From assembly GCA_030611395.1 (NCBI GenBank), contig JAUWPX010000133.1, positions 1-5,261 of the forward strand: a stretch of DNA of 5,261 nt, in the 5' to 3' direction. The DNA comes from Bacteroidota bacterium (GTDB lineage Bacteria > Bacteroidota > Bacteroidia > Bacteroidales > VadinHA17). A program made the translations under genes and the position numbers. The notes beneath the pieces are model-generated. The model did no database searches. It was not told where the DNA came from and saw nothing but the letters and a program-made list of their open reading frames with translations. Position 1 is the stretch's first letter. Each line of letters opens with the position of its first letter. This document shows, piece by piece, positions 1 through 5,261 of this stretch.

Positions 1-1740
1 ACTAAATATGTCACTGATTATTTTTGGAATGATCAGAAAGGTCGTGTCGAAAAGAGAATTTTGAAAGCAAAAAAAGACATGACAGTCACACAGAAAACAT
101 TCATTGGCGATATTTTAATGGATTATTATTTTGTTGATGGTCAACCGCTAGGTGAGAAAAAACTCTGGCTTCAGGATGATTATGTAAAATTTTTGCGTTT
201 TGCCCAGTGGAAAATCCATACATCCGGTCATGGCATTGTGAGTATGATTACCAATCACAGTTATCTGGATAATCCGACATTTCGTGGTATGCGCCAGAGT
301 TTAATGAAAACCTTTGATGAAATTTATATCCTTGACCTGCACGGAAACAGCCTGAAAAAAGAAACCACACCAGGAGGGGGCAAAGATGAAAATGTATTTG
401 ATATCCGCCAGGGCGTGGCTATTGCTTTGTTTATTAGAAATAAAAAAGCCAAAGAGCCGAAAGTATTTCATTTTGATAAATACGGATTAAGAGAAGAAAA
501 ATATGATTGGCTGGATCACAATGATTTTAACAAAAAAAACTATAAAGAAATAACACCGGCTTCTCCGTGGTATTTTTTTATTCCCCGAAACACATCCCAT
601 ATTCAGCAGTATTTGAAGTGGAAAAAGATTAATGAAATTTTCCCGATTAATAATGTTGGGATAGTTACGGCAAGAGATAAATTCGCGATTGACTTTGAAC
701 AAAATATTTTAAAAAACAGAATTCGTCAATTTCGAGATTTAAAAGTAGATAATATTTTAATTAAAGAAATATTTAAACTTAAAGACACGTCTACTTTTAA
801 GCTTGATAAATTTAGAAAAGAATTAGCAAAAGATTATAATTGGCAGAATTATTTTAAGCTAATTACTTATCGCCCTTTTGATATAAGGCATATCTATTAT
901 TCTAAATGGGTTATTGAGAGACCTATTTATGATACGATGCGACATATGTTGGAAGATAATTTAGGGCTTACTATTGGTAGGGCGGGTCAGGTTGTAGGTT
1001 TAGAGCATTTGTGGAATTTGGTTTTCATTTCCGATAATATAATTGATTTTAATTTGTATTATCGTGGGGGTGAATTACTTTTTCCTCTATATATTTATCC
1101 AAATAAAGGAAAAAGCAACCCTAAATCCGGCACTGCGATGACGATTATTTTTGAGCCGGAAAAATCATATCAATCTCGAAAACCCAATATTGACGAAACA
1201 TTTTATGATAAATTAAAAACTACTTACAAAAGGAAACCGACACCGGAAAACATTCTTTATTACATCTACGGTGTATTTTACAGCAATATTTACCGCGAAA
1301 CCTACGCCGAATTCTTAAAGATTGATTTCCCGCGTGTGCCGTTTACCACCGATTACGATCTGTTTAAAACTATGGGGAAATTAGGCAAAGAACTGGCTGA
1401 CTTGCATCTTCTCAAAAGTCCGGCGCTCGATCCACCGGTTGCCAAATACCAGGGCAGCAGCGATAACGACCGGATTGAAAAAATAATTTATCAAGAAGAT
1501 GAACAGCGCATCTATATCAATAATGATAAATACTTTGAAGGCATCGCCCCGGAAGTCTGGAATTATCATATCGGCGGCTATCATGTCTTGCATAAATATC
1601 TGAAAGACCGCAAAGACAGAATCATGGACGATGCGCCGTGGTATTGCCGTATCGTTACCGCACTGAGTAAAACCATAAAAATTCAGGAAAAAATAGATAA
1701 AATTTATCCTGAAATAGAAAAGGACATTGTTGATTTTTAA
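1..1740 (+). CDS. Type ISP restriction-modification enzyme, C-terminal part (5'-truncated by window)
   Basis: Type ISP enzymes join nuclease, helicase-like translocase, N6-adenine methyltransferase and target-recognition domain (TRD) in one chain; they methylate one DNA strand and cut unmodified DNA. Only the last 579 codons are visible. The frame is open from base 1, so the TTG at 61 is an internal leucine and not the start. The NPPY catalytic motif must lie upstream. Visible in order: WLQDDYVKF (about residues 56-64); the end of the methyltransferase core, with ITNHSYL around residue 85 and FDEIYILDLHGNS (105-117); DENVFDIRQGVAIALFIR (129-146); then the TRD, with YRPFDIRHIYYS and ELLFPLYIYP; and a C-terminal block (YIYGVFYSNIYR, FLKIDFPRVPF around 441, PEVWNYHIGGYHV around 517) typical of the LlaBIII/LlaGI-like specificity end. 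The order matches the family through to a natural TAA stop. Bases about 661-960 are much more AT-rich than the flanks. A type IIG enzyme is the main alternative. Confidence 0.85.
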   Translation, partial: TKYVTDYFWNDQKGRVEKRILKAKKDMTVTQKTFIGDILMDYYFVDGQPLGEKKLWLQDDYVKFLRFAQWKIHTSGHGIVSMITNHSYLDNPTFRGMRQSLMKTFDEIYILDLHGNSLKKETTPGGGKDENVFDIRQGVAIALFIRNKKAKEPKVFHFDKYGLREEKYDWLDHNDFNKKNYKEITPASPWYFFIPRNTSHIQQYLKWKKINEIFPINNVGIVTARDKFAIDFEQNILKNRIRQFRDLKVDNILIKEIFKLKDTSTFKLDKFRKELAKDYNWQNYFKLITYRPFDIRHIYYSKWVIERPIYDTMRHMLEDNLGLTIGRAGQVVGLEHLWNLVFISDNIIDFNLYYRGGELLFPLYIYPNKGKSNPKSGTAMTIIFEPEKSYQSRKPNIDETFYDKLKTTYKRKPTPENILYYIYGVFYSNIYRETYAEFLKIDFPRVPFTTDYDLFKTMGKLGKELADLHLLKSPALDPPVAKYQGSSDNDRIEKIIYQEDEQRIYINNDKYFEGIAPEVWNYHIGGYHVLHKYLKDRKDRIMDDAPWYCRIVTALSKTIKIQEKIDKIYPEIEKDIVDF

Positions 1741-2069
1741 CATAAGGAATATCAATAAACTAAAAACCACATAACCAATGTATCAACCAAACTGAAGGGC
1801 GCTGAAGTGATTTTCGAGTTCAGTGCGTTTAACCATTACGTCTCTTATGCCAGCGTTATATGGAATTCGTTTTTATTGGATATATGAGAATTATTTGGTA
1901 ATTTACGGTAGAATATAATGTTACACATTTAAAATATCCCTCCTATTCCTTCTCAATAGAAAACCTCCATGCACAAAACCATTCGTCAGGATGTTTGTCG
2001 AGTGTATAGTCAATATATTCGGTTATAATTCCAGGATTAATTGATTCTGTTGAAACTGAATATTCAACT
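1741..2069. other. Intergenic stretch after the restriction enzyme, no intact gene
   Basis: No convincing gene is seen on either strand between the restriction enzyme stop and the ATPase relic, apart from the start-less minus-strand frame that ends at 1943. The first 120 bases hold a weak hairpin. The remainder is AT-rich and featureless. No promoter could be assigned with confidence. Confidence 0.5.
1800..1830 (+). terminator. Weak hairpin 60 bp past the restriction enzyme stop, possible terminator
   Basis: CTGAA (1802-1806) can pair with TTCAG (1819-1823) across a 12-base loop. The outer CG (1800-1801) pairs with CG (1826-1827), leaving a two-base bulge. Only three T residues follow. Position and orientation fit transcription termination for the upstream gene, but the stem is short and bulged and the U-tract is poor. 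Confidence 0.25.
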
Positions 2070-2113
2070 TTAAACAAAATAGTACTTTCTAAGCCATATA
2101 GCAAAAACGGGAT
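1943..2113 (-). other. Start-less open frame, possible gene remnant (56 aa)
   Basis: This frame is open for 56 codons between in-frame stops and has no ATG; only TTG codons could start it. It ends ...DEWFCAWRFSIEKE before a TAG at 1943-1945. The residues IITEYIDYTLDKHPDEWF recall the C-terminal tail of LpxL/HtrB-type lipid A acyltransferases, where a P-x-x-W-F/L-W pattern is common. That resemblance rests on a few residues and is weak. It overlaps the 3' end of the ATPase relic in another frame, so at most one of the two readings is genuine over 2070-2113. It may be a 3' fragment brought in by recombination, or simply chance. Confidence 0.2.
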
Positions 2114-2303
2114 CTAAGATTTTGATTTTCTTTCCCGGATTATCAATTATTTCTTTTTTAATCAGAGCTTTTTTTATTTGTATAACATTTGCTGAAGTTC
2201 CCAAATTGTACTTATTAATAGTTTCTTTCGAACTTAACTGGCTTTCTCCCCGAACAAGAGCTTTAAGAAAATTTAGTTGAGTTAAATTAAGATTTTCTAT
2301 TAA
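2070..2303 (-). pseudogene. C-terminal relic of an AAA/STAND-type ATPase
   Basis: The minus strand encodes 77 residues ending at TAA (2070-2072) and preceded by an in-frame TAG (2304-2306). No start codon lies inside. The segments LNLTQLNFLKALVRGE, SSKETINKYNLGTSANV, IKKALIKKEIID and ILDPVFAIWLRKYYF follow the pattern of the winged-helix C-terminal region of the 'archaeal ATPase'-like (PF01637-type) proteins common in Bacteroidota. There, a helix-turn-helix ending in GTS-x-N-V is followed by LDP-x-F-x-x-W. The Walker A and B parts that should lie upstream, at higher coordinates, are missing. Beyond 2303 the sequence turns into AT-rich repeats and non-coding DNA. What is seen is a coherent C-terminus with no N-terminus; the family assignment is from memory of the pattern, and loss of the 5' part by deletion is inferred. 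Confidence 0.55.
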
Positions 2304-2351
2304 CTAATATTTTTGTTAGTTACAAATATGTTAGTTATAATTATATTAGTT
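2302..2351. repeat. Three TTAGTT repeats at exact 15-bp spacing, flanked by an inverted copy
   Basis: TTAGTT occurs at 2316-2321, 2331-2336 and 2346-2351, a period of exactly 15 bp. The units at 2315 and 2330 share GTTAGTTA. An inverted copy AACTAATAT (2302-2310) pairs perfectly with ATATTAGTT (2343-2351), so the block is both direct and inverted. It adjoins the 5' break of the ATPase relic. It could be a binding-site array, an iteron-like array, the foot of a mobile element, or AT-rich chance sequence. Confidence 0.5.
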
Positions 2352-2540
2352 CATAAAAAAAAATTAAATGATAATATTCCAAATAATAAGTTAAAAAGTC
2401 ATATCGTAAAGTATAGCCACCGGTGCAATGAATAGGACGGGCACAAGACCCGTCCCAACATTGTTTGAAATTATTGGTGCGTTTAAGTCCATCATCACTA
2501 ATTGATGTATTAATTGAGTAAAACAGAACAAATAGCCGCT
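2352..2540. other. Non-coding stretch between repeat block and regulator 3' end
   Basis: No gene is seen on either strand. It begins with an A-tract (2354-2363) and contains an 8-bp palindrome CACCGGTG (2418-2425) and the GC-rich hairpin at 2435-2455. No T-tract terminator is visible directly after the regulator stop at 2541. Confidence 0.5.
2435..2455. repeat. Perfect 7-bp GC-rich hairpin, REP-like
   Basis: GGACGGG (2435-2441) and CCCGTCC (2449-2455) are exact inverted copies around the loop CACAAGA. It is by far the most GC-rich spot in this AT-rich spacer. It lies 85 bp past the stop of the minus-strand regulator. No run of T follows on either strand, so it is a poor intrinsic terminator, though it could still protect mRNA ends. 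The look is that of a dispersed short palindromic (REP-like) repeat, but dispersal cannot be judged from one copy. Confidence 0.5.
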
Positions 2541-3560
2541 CTATATACCATGTTTTTTCATCCTTCGGTATAATGCAGACCTGGCAATTCCCAGGTCTCT
2601 TGCAGCATTGGTTATATTCCCACGGTTATGATTGATGGCTCTCAGAATAAGCTGTTTTTCGTTTTCATTCATATCAAATGAATCCTGGTTTTGAGTTTCT
2701 GATACAGAAAAACCGGGTACAAATAAACTTGAAGGAGATAATTGACCGGAACTACCGAGTATTATTGCCCTTTCAACTGCATTTTTTAATTCCCGGACAT
2801 TACCCGGCCACGGATATTTTTTTAACTTACCCAGGGTATTCTGACTAATTCTAAGTTTGGGTTTGTGATACTTTTGTTTAAAGATTTCCAGGTAATGATT
2901 TATGAGCAAAGGAATATCATCCTTCCTTTCCTGAAGGGAGGGAACATGTATCTCAACCATATTTATCCTGTACAAAAGGTCTTCCCTGAATCTTCTCTCA
3001 TTAACCATTTGATGTAAATTCCGGTTTGTTGCACAAATCAACCGGATATCTACCGGGATTTCGATAGCTGATCCAATCCTCGTTATTCTCCGGTTTTCAA
3101 GCACACTCAATAGTTTTGCCTGTAGTGGAAGAGAGAGATTCCCGATCTCATCAAGAAAGATTGTGCCACCGGAAGCAAGTTCAAACCTTCCAGGCTTATC
3201 CTGGTGGGCATCTGTAAATGCACCCTTTGTATGACCGAAAAGTTCACTTTCAAAGAGAGATTCCGAAATAGCTCCCAGGTCAACATTTAAAAAAACCTTA
3301 CCTTTCCTGGAAGAATTCCGATGGATTTCCCGTGCAACCAGCTCTTTGCCTGTCCCGTTTTTACCCAGGATTAAAACATCCGCATCCGTTTCCGATATCC
3401 TGGCTATCATCTCTTTAACTTTTTTAACCGGATAAGAATTGCCAACGAATACCGAGTAATTTTTATCAATATCCTTAGAAAGTTTTTCGCAGATTTCCTG
3501 TAACCTGAAAACTTCAGCACTTGCCTTTTTTAGCCGGGTCTTTCCTTCATATTTCTGCAT
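2541..3560 (-). CDS. Sigma-54-dependent transcriptional activator lacking a receiver domain
   Basis: This 339-residue protein is an NtrC/PspF-type enhancer-binding protein that uses ATP hydrolysis to open promoters bound by sigma-54 polymerase. Visible parts: AAA+ domain with Walker A GKNGTGKE (66-73); the sigma-54 contact loop GAFTDA (113-118, a variant of GAFTGA); Walker B GGTIFLDE (131-138); sensor I region CATN around 176-179; arginine-finger region FREDLLYRIN (191-200); and WPGNVREL (251-258). A Fis-type HTH ends the chain (about 303-337: NITNAARDLGIARSALYRRM). The 35-40 residues before the AAA+ domain look like the linker that normally follows a response-regulator receiver. No receiver is encoded upstream, and an in-frame TAA lies three codons before the ATG. 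No clear Shine-Dalgarno precedes the start. It may be a natural receiver-less activator, or a response regulator trimmed at its 5' end. No kinase gene and no sigma-54 promoter was found nearby, so its targets are unknown. Confidence 0.9.
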   Translation of the reverse strand: MQKYEGKTRLKKASAEVFRLQEICEKLSKDIDKNYSVFVGNSYPVKKVKEMIARISETDADVLILGKNGTGKELVAREIHRNSSRKGKVFLNVDLGAISESLFESELFGHTKGAFTDAHQDKPGRFELASGGTIFLDEIGNLSLPLQAKLLSVLENRRITRIGSAIEIPVDIRLICATNRNLHQMVNERRFREDLLYRINMVEIHVPSLQERKDDIPLLINHYLEIFKQKYHKPKLRISQNTLGKLKKYPWPGNVRELKNAVERAIILGSSGQLSPSSLFVPGFSVSETQNQDSFDMNENEKQLILRAINHNRGNITNAARDLGIARSALYRRMKKHGI

Positions 3561-3585
3561 AACACTATTTTATAATTTTTCTGGC

Positions 3586-3597
3586 TTATACGTATAA
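3586..3597. promoter_or_regulatory. 12-bp perfect palindrome upstream of the regulator start
   Basis: TTATACGTATAA is its own reverse complement. It lies 26-37 bp upstream of the regulator ATG, where an operator would overlap a promoter. On the minus strand an AT-rich TATAAAAT follows it closely. Its outer end overlaps the terminal repeat of the palindromic element at 3594. A role as operator is inferred from position and symmetry only. Confidence 0.3.
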
Positions 3598-3728
3598 AAG
3601 AATTAACCGCCAAGTACGCTATGAATGCGCGAAGAACGCAAAGTACAATTATGTATTTATATTGTCTTCAATATTTTCTTTTGCGAACTTTGCGCCTTCT
3701 CTGCGTCCTCTGCGGTTAGTTCTTTTAT
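3594..3728. repeat. 135-bp palindromic (MITE/REP-like) element with 17-bp terminal inverted repeats
   Basis: The left end ATAAAAGAATTAACCGC (3594-3610) and the reverse complement of the right end (3712-3728) match at 16 of 17 positions. Inside, CGCAAAGT (3637-3644) pairs exactly with ACTTTGCG (3687-3694). Between the arms are spaced GCG units (GCGCGAAGAACGC on the left; TTTGCGCCTTCTCTGCG on the right). The whole can fold into one long imperfect hairpin. This GCG-periodic style resembles short non-coding palindromic repeats seen in many bacterial genomes. No flanking target duplication was found. It lies 34 bp upstream of the sigma-54 activator gene. Confidence 0.7.
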
Positions 3729-4002
3729 TCCATTATTCCATACGATAAAGATACGATATTTGTATTATTATCGAACAATTACTGTCCTGATATTAGTACA
3801 TATATTCTTTTGTTACCTGATACTGAACTTAGTTATATCTCTGTTTTACATAAAAGCTTCTTCATCAAATCTGAATAGAAGCTGGATTTTGGCAATCAAC
3901 GAGATCAGGTTACCGGGCAACACCCTGCTTTATCGAAAAAATCTCTTGCAAATATTAAAAGCCAACTGAATCGTTTTTCCGAGTCTAATAAGGTGGATAA
4001 CA
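3729..4002. other. Non-coding stretch between palindromic element and small plus-strand frame
   Basis: No recognisable gene on either strand. It contains the direct repeat TACGATA at 3741-3747 and 3752-3758 (11-bp period) and a hairpin, AGCTTCT (3855-3861) with AGAAGCT (3877-3883), a perfect 7-bp stem with a 15-base loop. A plus-strand open frame crosses the palindromic element into this stretch, but it translates the repeat and is not believed. The last bases carry AAGGTGG (3990-3996), a good ribosome-binding match for the ATG at 4003. Confidence 0.45.
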
Positions 4003-4221
4003 ATGAATTACACAAAGAACCCTAAAGGAGAAATAAAAACAACATACACATACAACACCGGTTGTAGCTCATTTGGCTTGCGAGCTAATACGAATATTAA
4101 AGCTCATTTTCGAGTAATTGTGAGCTATAAAACAGAGAAGATGTTAAATGATAAAAGTAACGAGATATTAGACTTTCTTAAACAAAATCCGTTAAGTTCT
4201 TCAAAAGAAATTTATGAATGA
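4003..4221 (+). pseudogene. Small frame ending in a truncated winged-helix N-terminus
   Basis: This 72-codon frame has two parts. Residues 1-46 match nothing I recognise and are encoded by hairpin-rich DNA that looks non-coding. From M47 (base 4141) it reads NDKSNEILDFLKQNPLSSSKEIYE, which resembles the opening helices of winged-helix domains that begin with a methionine and run on into a recognition helix. Here it stops at TGA after 26 residues, before any recognition helix, and 16 bases from the stop of the convergent membrane-protein gene. I read it as the 5' stub of a winged-helix protein cut off by a recombination junction near 4216-4237. Two starts compete: ATG 4003 has AAGGTGG six bases upstream, whereas ATG 4141 is where the domain-like sequence begins. 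A genuine 72-residue protein cannot be excluded. Confidence 0.4.
4051..4127. promoter_or_regulatory. Tandem inverted repeats upstream of the winged-helix stub, candidate operator or folded leader
   Basis: Three small palindromes follow each other: TACAAC/GTTGTA (4051-4056 and 4061-4066, loop ACCG); TAGCTC/GAGCTA (4065-4070 and 4082-4087); and AGCTCA/TGAGCT (4101-4106 and 4121-4126). The AGCTCAT half recurs directly at 4066 and 4101, 35 bp apart, and GAGCTA at 4082 and 4122. The array ends 14 bp before the ATG at 4141, where an autoregulating winged-helix repressor would be expected to bind. It could equally be a folded RNA leader or a dispersed hairpin repeat. The two AGCTC units argue against a purely coding role for this part of the 4003 frame. 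Confidence 0.4.
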
Positions 4222-4237
4222 TGATTACCTTGCTTTT

Positions 4238-5261
4238 TTATCTTAAACCAAATATCAAAGGAAATCCGATAACAACAAAGATTGTCCATATCATATAAAT
4301 CGGTAAATACTTTGAAATTGTCAATTCAACTTGTTTAATCCCGGTACCCCTAAAATTAACTTTAAATAAATCAATCATTATTAGTATCAAGTTGCCGAAA
4401 ATAAGCAGGTTTGACCCAAGAACGGCTGTTCTGTTAGGTGTAAACCCATATTCTCCAAGTCTATATAATATTGCTGACAGAGCCACCAGGTCAATTATAA
4501 GTGTTACGATAGTAAGCATAAAAAGAGTCATTTCATTAAATTTCTGTTTCATGTTTATTGAAGTTTCAGAAATTGAAAAAACAATTATTCCCATTACACC
4601 GAGTAACATCAGGTTGAAAATTAACAAAAAGTCTCTGTCATTGTAAGGGTCTTTCCCTGCTAATGGAATACTAATCAGATAGATTATTAATGTTATCAAA
4701 ACAAGAGGACTGAAAATATTTGCGATGATTGGAGCAATCTTGTTTGTTATAAACGGATAATTATGAATTATAAAAGTTGCAACAATCAGTACAGAAACAA
4801 GCCCCCATATGGCAATATAATCTATATAGAATCGCTCAATTTCTATGTCAATCGCAGAAAATAATCCAAGAGTAACTCCGGCTAAAATCATTCCTGCAAT
4901 CAGAATTATTGCGCTTAAGATTGCTAAATCGCCGTTATGTTTTATGTAATCAATGCGTTTTGTTTTATCCTTCGTGTCAAAGTTTATGTAAATCAAGCCA
5001 TATGTGCACCATAATAAAAGTGGTAAATGAATATAGGCTAAAATAATCGAATTACTATCCCTATCTGACGGCAACAGATTTATATAAATAGCAGAAATTA
5101 TAAATACTCCGATTGAAATGAACAGATGTTTATTCTTGAATGAATTTTTTGTTAAAAATGAATAGGCTGATAATCCCAAAAGCACTATTAATCCTGCATT
5201 TTTCTCGTAAAAGAAATAGTCTTTTAAACTGATATCGAATATTTGAGGAATTTTAATTAAG
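4238..5261 (-). CDS. DUF4153-like polytopic membrane protein (5'-truncated by window)
   Basis: The visible 340 codons encode a very hydrophobic protein with about ten predicted membrane segments, for example LFISIGVFIISAIYINLL, LAILSAIILIAGMILAGVTL, PLVLITLIIYLISIPLAG and a last span near IYMIWTIFVVIGFPLIFG. Conserved-looking stretches NDRDFLLIFNLMLLGVMGII and GFTPNRTAVLGSNLLIFGNL match my recollection of the DUF4153 family of Bacteroidota inner-membrane proteins, whose function is unknown. The GTG at 5185 is not the start: the frame stays open to 5261 and reads DISLKDYFFYEKNAGLIV just upstream, in keeping with the same protein. The C-terminus looks natural (TAA at 4238-4240). It converges on the truncated winged-helix frame with only 16 bp between them, and no terminator is visible there. 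Confidence 0.75.
   Translation of the reverse strand, partial: LIKIPQIFDISLKDYFFYEKNAGLIVLLGLSAYSFLTKNSFKNKHLFISIGVFIISAIYINLLPSDRDSNSIILAYIHLPLLLWCTYGLIYINFDTKDKTKRIDYIKHNGDLAILSAIILIAGMILAGVTLGLFSAIDIEIERFYIDYIAIWGLVSVLIVATFIIHNYPFITNKIAPIIANIFSPLVLITLIIYLISIPLAGKDPYNDRDFLLIFNLMLLGVMGIIVFSISETSINMKQKFNEMTLFMLTIVTLIIDLVALSAILYRLGEYGFTPNRTAVLGSNLLIFGNLILIMIDLFKVNFRGTGIKQVELTISKYLPIYMIWTIFVVIGFPLIFGLR

Noticed and set aside
61..63. TTG as start of the restriction enzyme
   Set aside because: The frame is open from base 1 and the upstream codons read as protein; the family also needs the NPPY methyltransferase motif, which lies before this point. The gene is cut by the window edge.
487..702. 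Minus-strand open frame inside the restriction enzyme gene
   Set aside because: Antisense shadow of a well-supported coding region, with no recognisable domain.
1381..1770. Minus-strand open frame opposite the restriction enzyme C-terminus
   Set aside because: Antisense shadow of a conserved coding region; its sequence has no domain of its own.
1770..1862. Possible integron attC site (ATAAC near 1771 and GTTAT near 1855)
   Set aside because: The outer boxes are loosely inverted, but the inner L boxes next to them are not complementary and no attC-like fold results.
3625..3969. 114-codon plus-strand open frame
   Set aside because: Its first third translates the palindromic repeat (cysteine- and serine-rich residues from GCG/TCT units). 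The rest shows no domain, and no ribosome-binding site was seen.
3561..4002. Sigma-54 promoter (GG-N10-GC) near the activator
   Set aside because: Candidates such as TTGGCA near 3889 or the minus-strand TTGGCT near 3964 do not have GC at the required 10-base spacing.
1810..4115. Shared 10-mer ATTTTCGAGT at 1810 and 4106
   Set aside because: Several repeated 10-mers are expected by chance in a 5-kb AT-rich window, and the flanking bases do not match.
4392..4646. Plus-strand open frame opposite the membrane protein
   Set aside because: Antisense of a hydrophobic coding region; no domain or start signal.
5183..5185. GTG as start of the membrane protein
   Set aside because: The frame continues without a stop to 5261 and encodes plausible sequence (DYFFYEKNAGLI) leading into the first visible membrane segment.
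1..5261. tRNA, rRNA or CRISPR array
   Set aside because: No T-loop GGTTCGA-type signature, no rRNA-like sequence and no regularly spaced 25-40-bp repeats were seen on either strand.

Overview
The window looks like a piece of an AT-rich genome from the Bacteroidota/Ignavibacteria-like (FCB) part of the bacterial tree. This is an inference from three things: the style of the sigma-54 regulator, a DUF4153-like membrane protein, and the weak or absent Shine-Dalgarno sequences. No rRNA or other phylogenetic marker is present, so the assignment is tentative. No complete multi-gene system can be read here. Two of the three substantial genes run off the window edges.

Layout. (1) Positions 1-1740, plus strand: the C-terminal 579 codons of a type ISP (single-polypeptide) restriction-modification enzyme, covering the end of the N6-adenine methyltransferase core and the target-recognition region. 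(2) Positions 1741-2540: about 800 bp without an intact gene. It holds a minus-strand relic of the C-terminus of an AAA/STAND-type ATPase (2070-2303), a start-less minus-strand frame (1943-2113), a cluster of 15-bp-spaced TTAGTT repeats (2302-2351) and a perfect 7-bp GC-rich hairpin (2435-2455). (3) Positions 2541-3560, minus strand: an intact sigma-54-dependent activator with an AAA+ domain and a Fis-type HTH but no receiver domain. (4) Positions 3594-3728: a 135-bp palindromic, MITE/REP-like element with 17-bp terminal inverted repeats, lying just upstream of the regulator. Non-coding DNA follows to 4002. (5) Positions 4003-4221, plus strand: a short frame ending in what looks like the first helices of a winged-helix domain, cut off at 4221, with tandem inverted repeats just upstream of that domain. 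(6) Positions 4238-5261, minus strand: a polytopic DUF4153-like membrane protein whose N-terminus lies beyond the right edge.

Nothing shows the genes acting together. The restriction enzyme, ATPase relic, truncated winged-helix frame and palindromic elements together resemble a decaying, recombination-prone accessory region, such as the edge of a defence island. The two most concrete oddities are the sharp composition change inside the restriction enzyme's specificity region, and the receiver-less regulator whose linker-like N-terminus begins 34 bp from a palindromic element.
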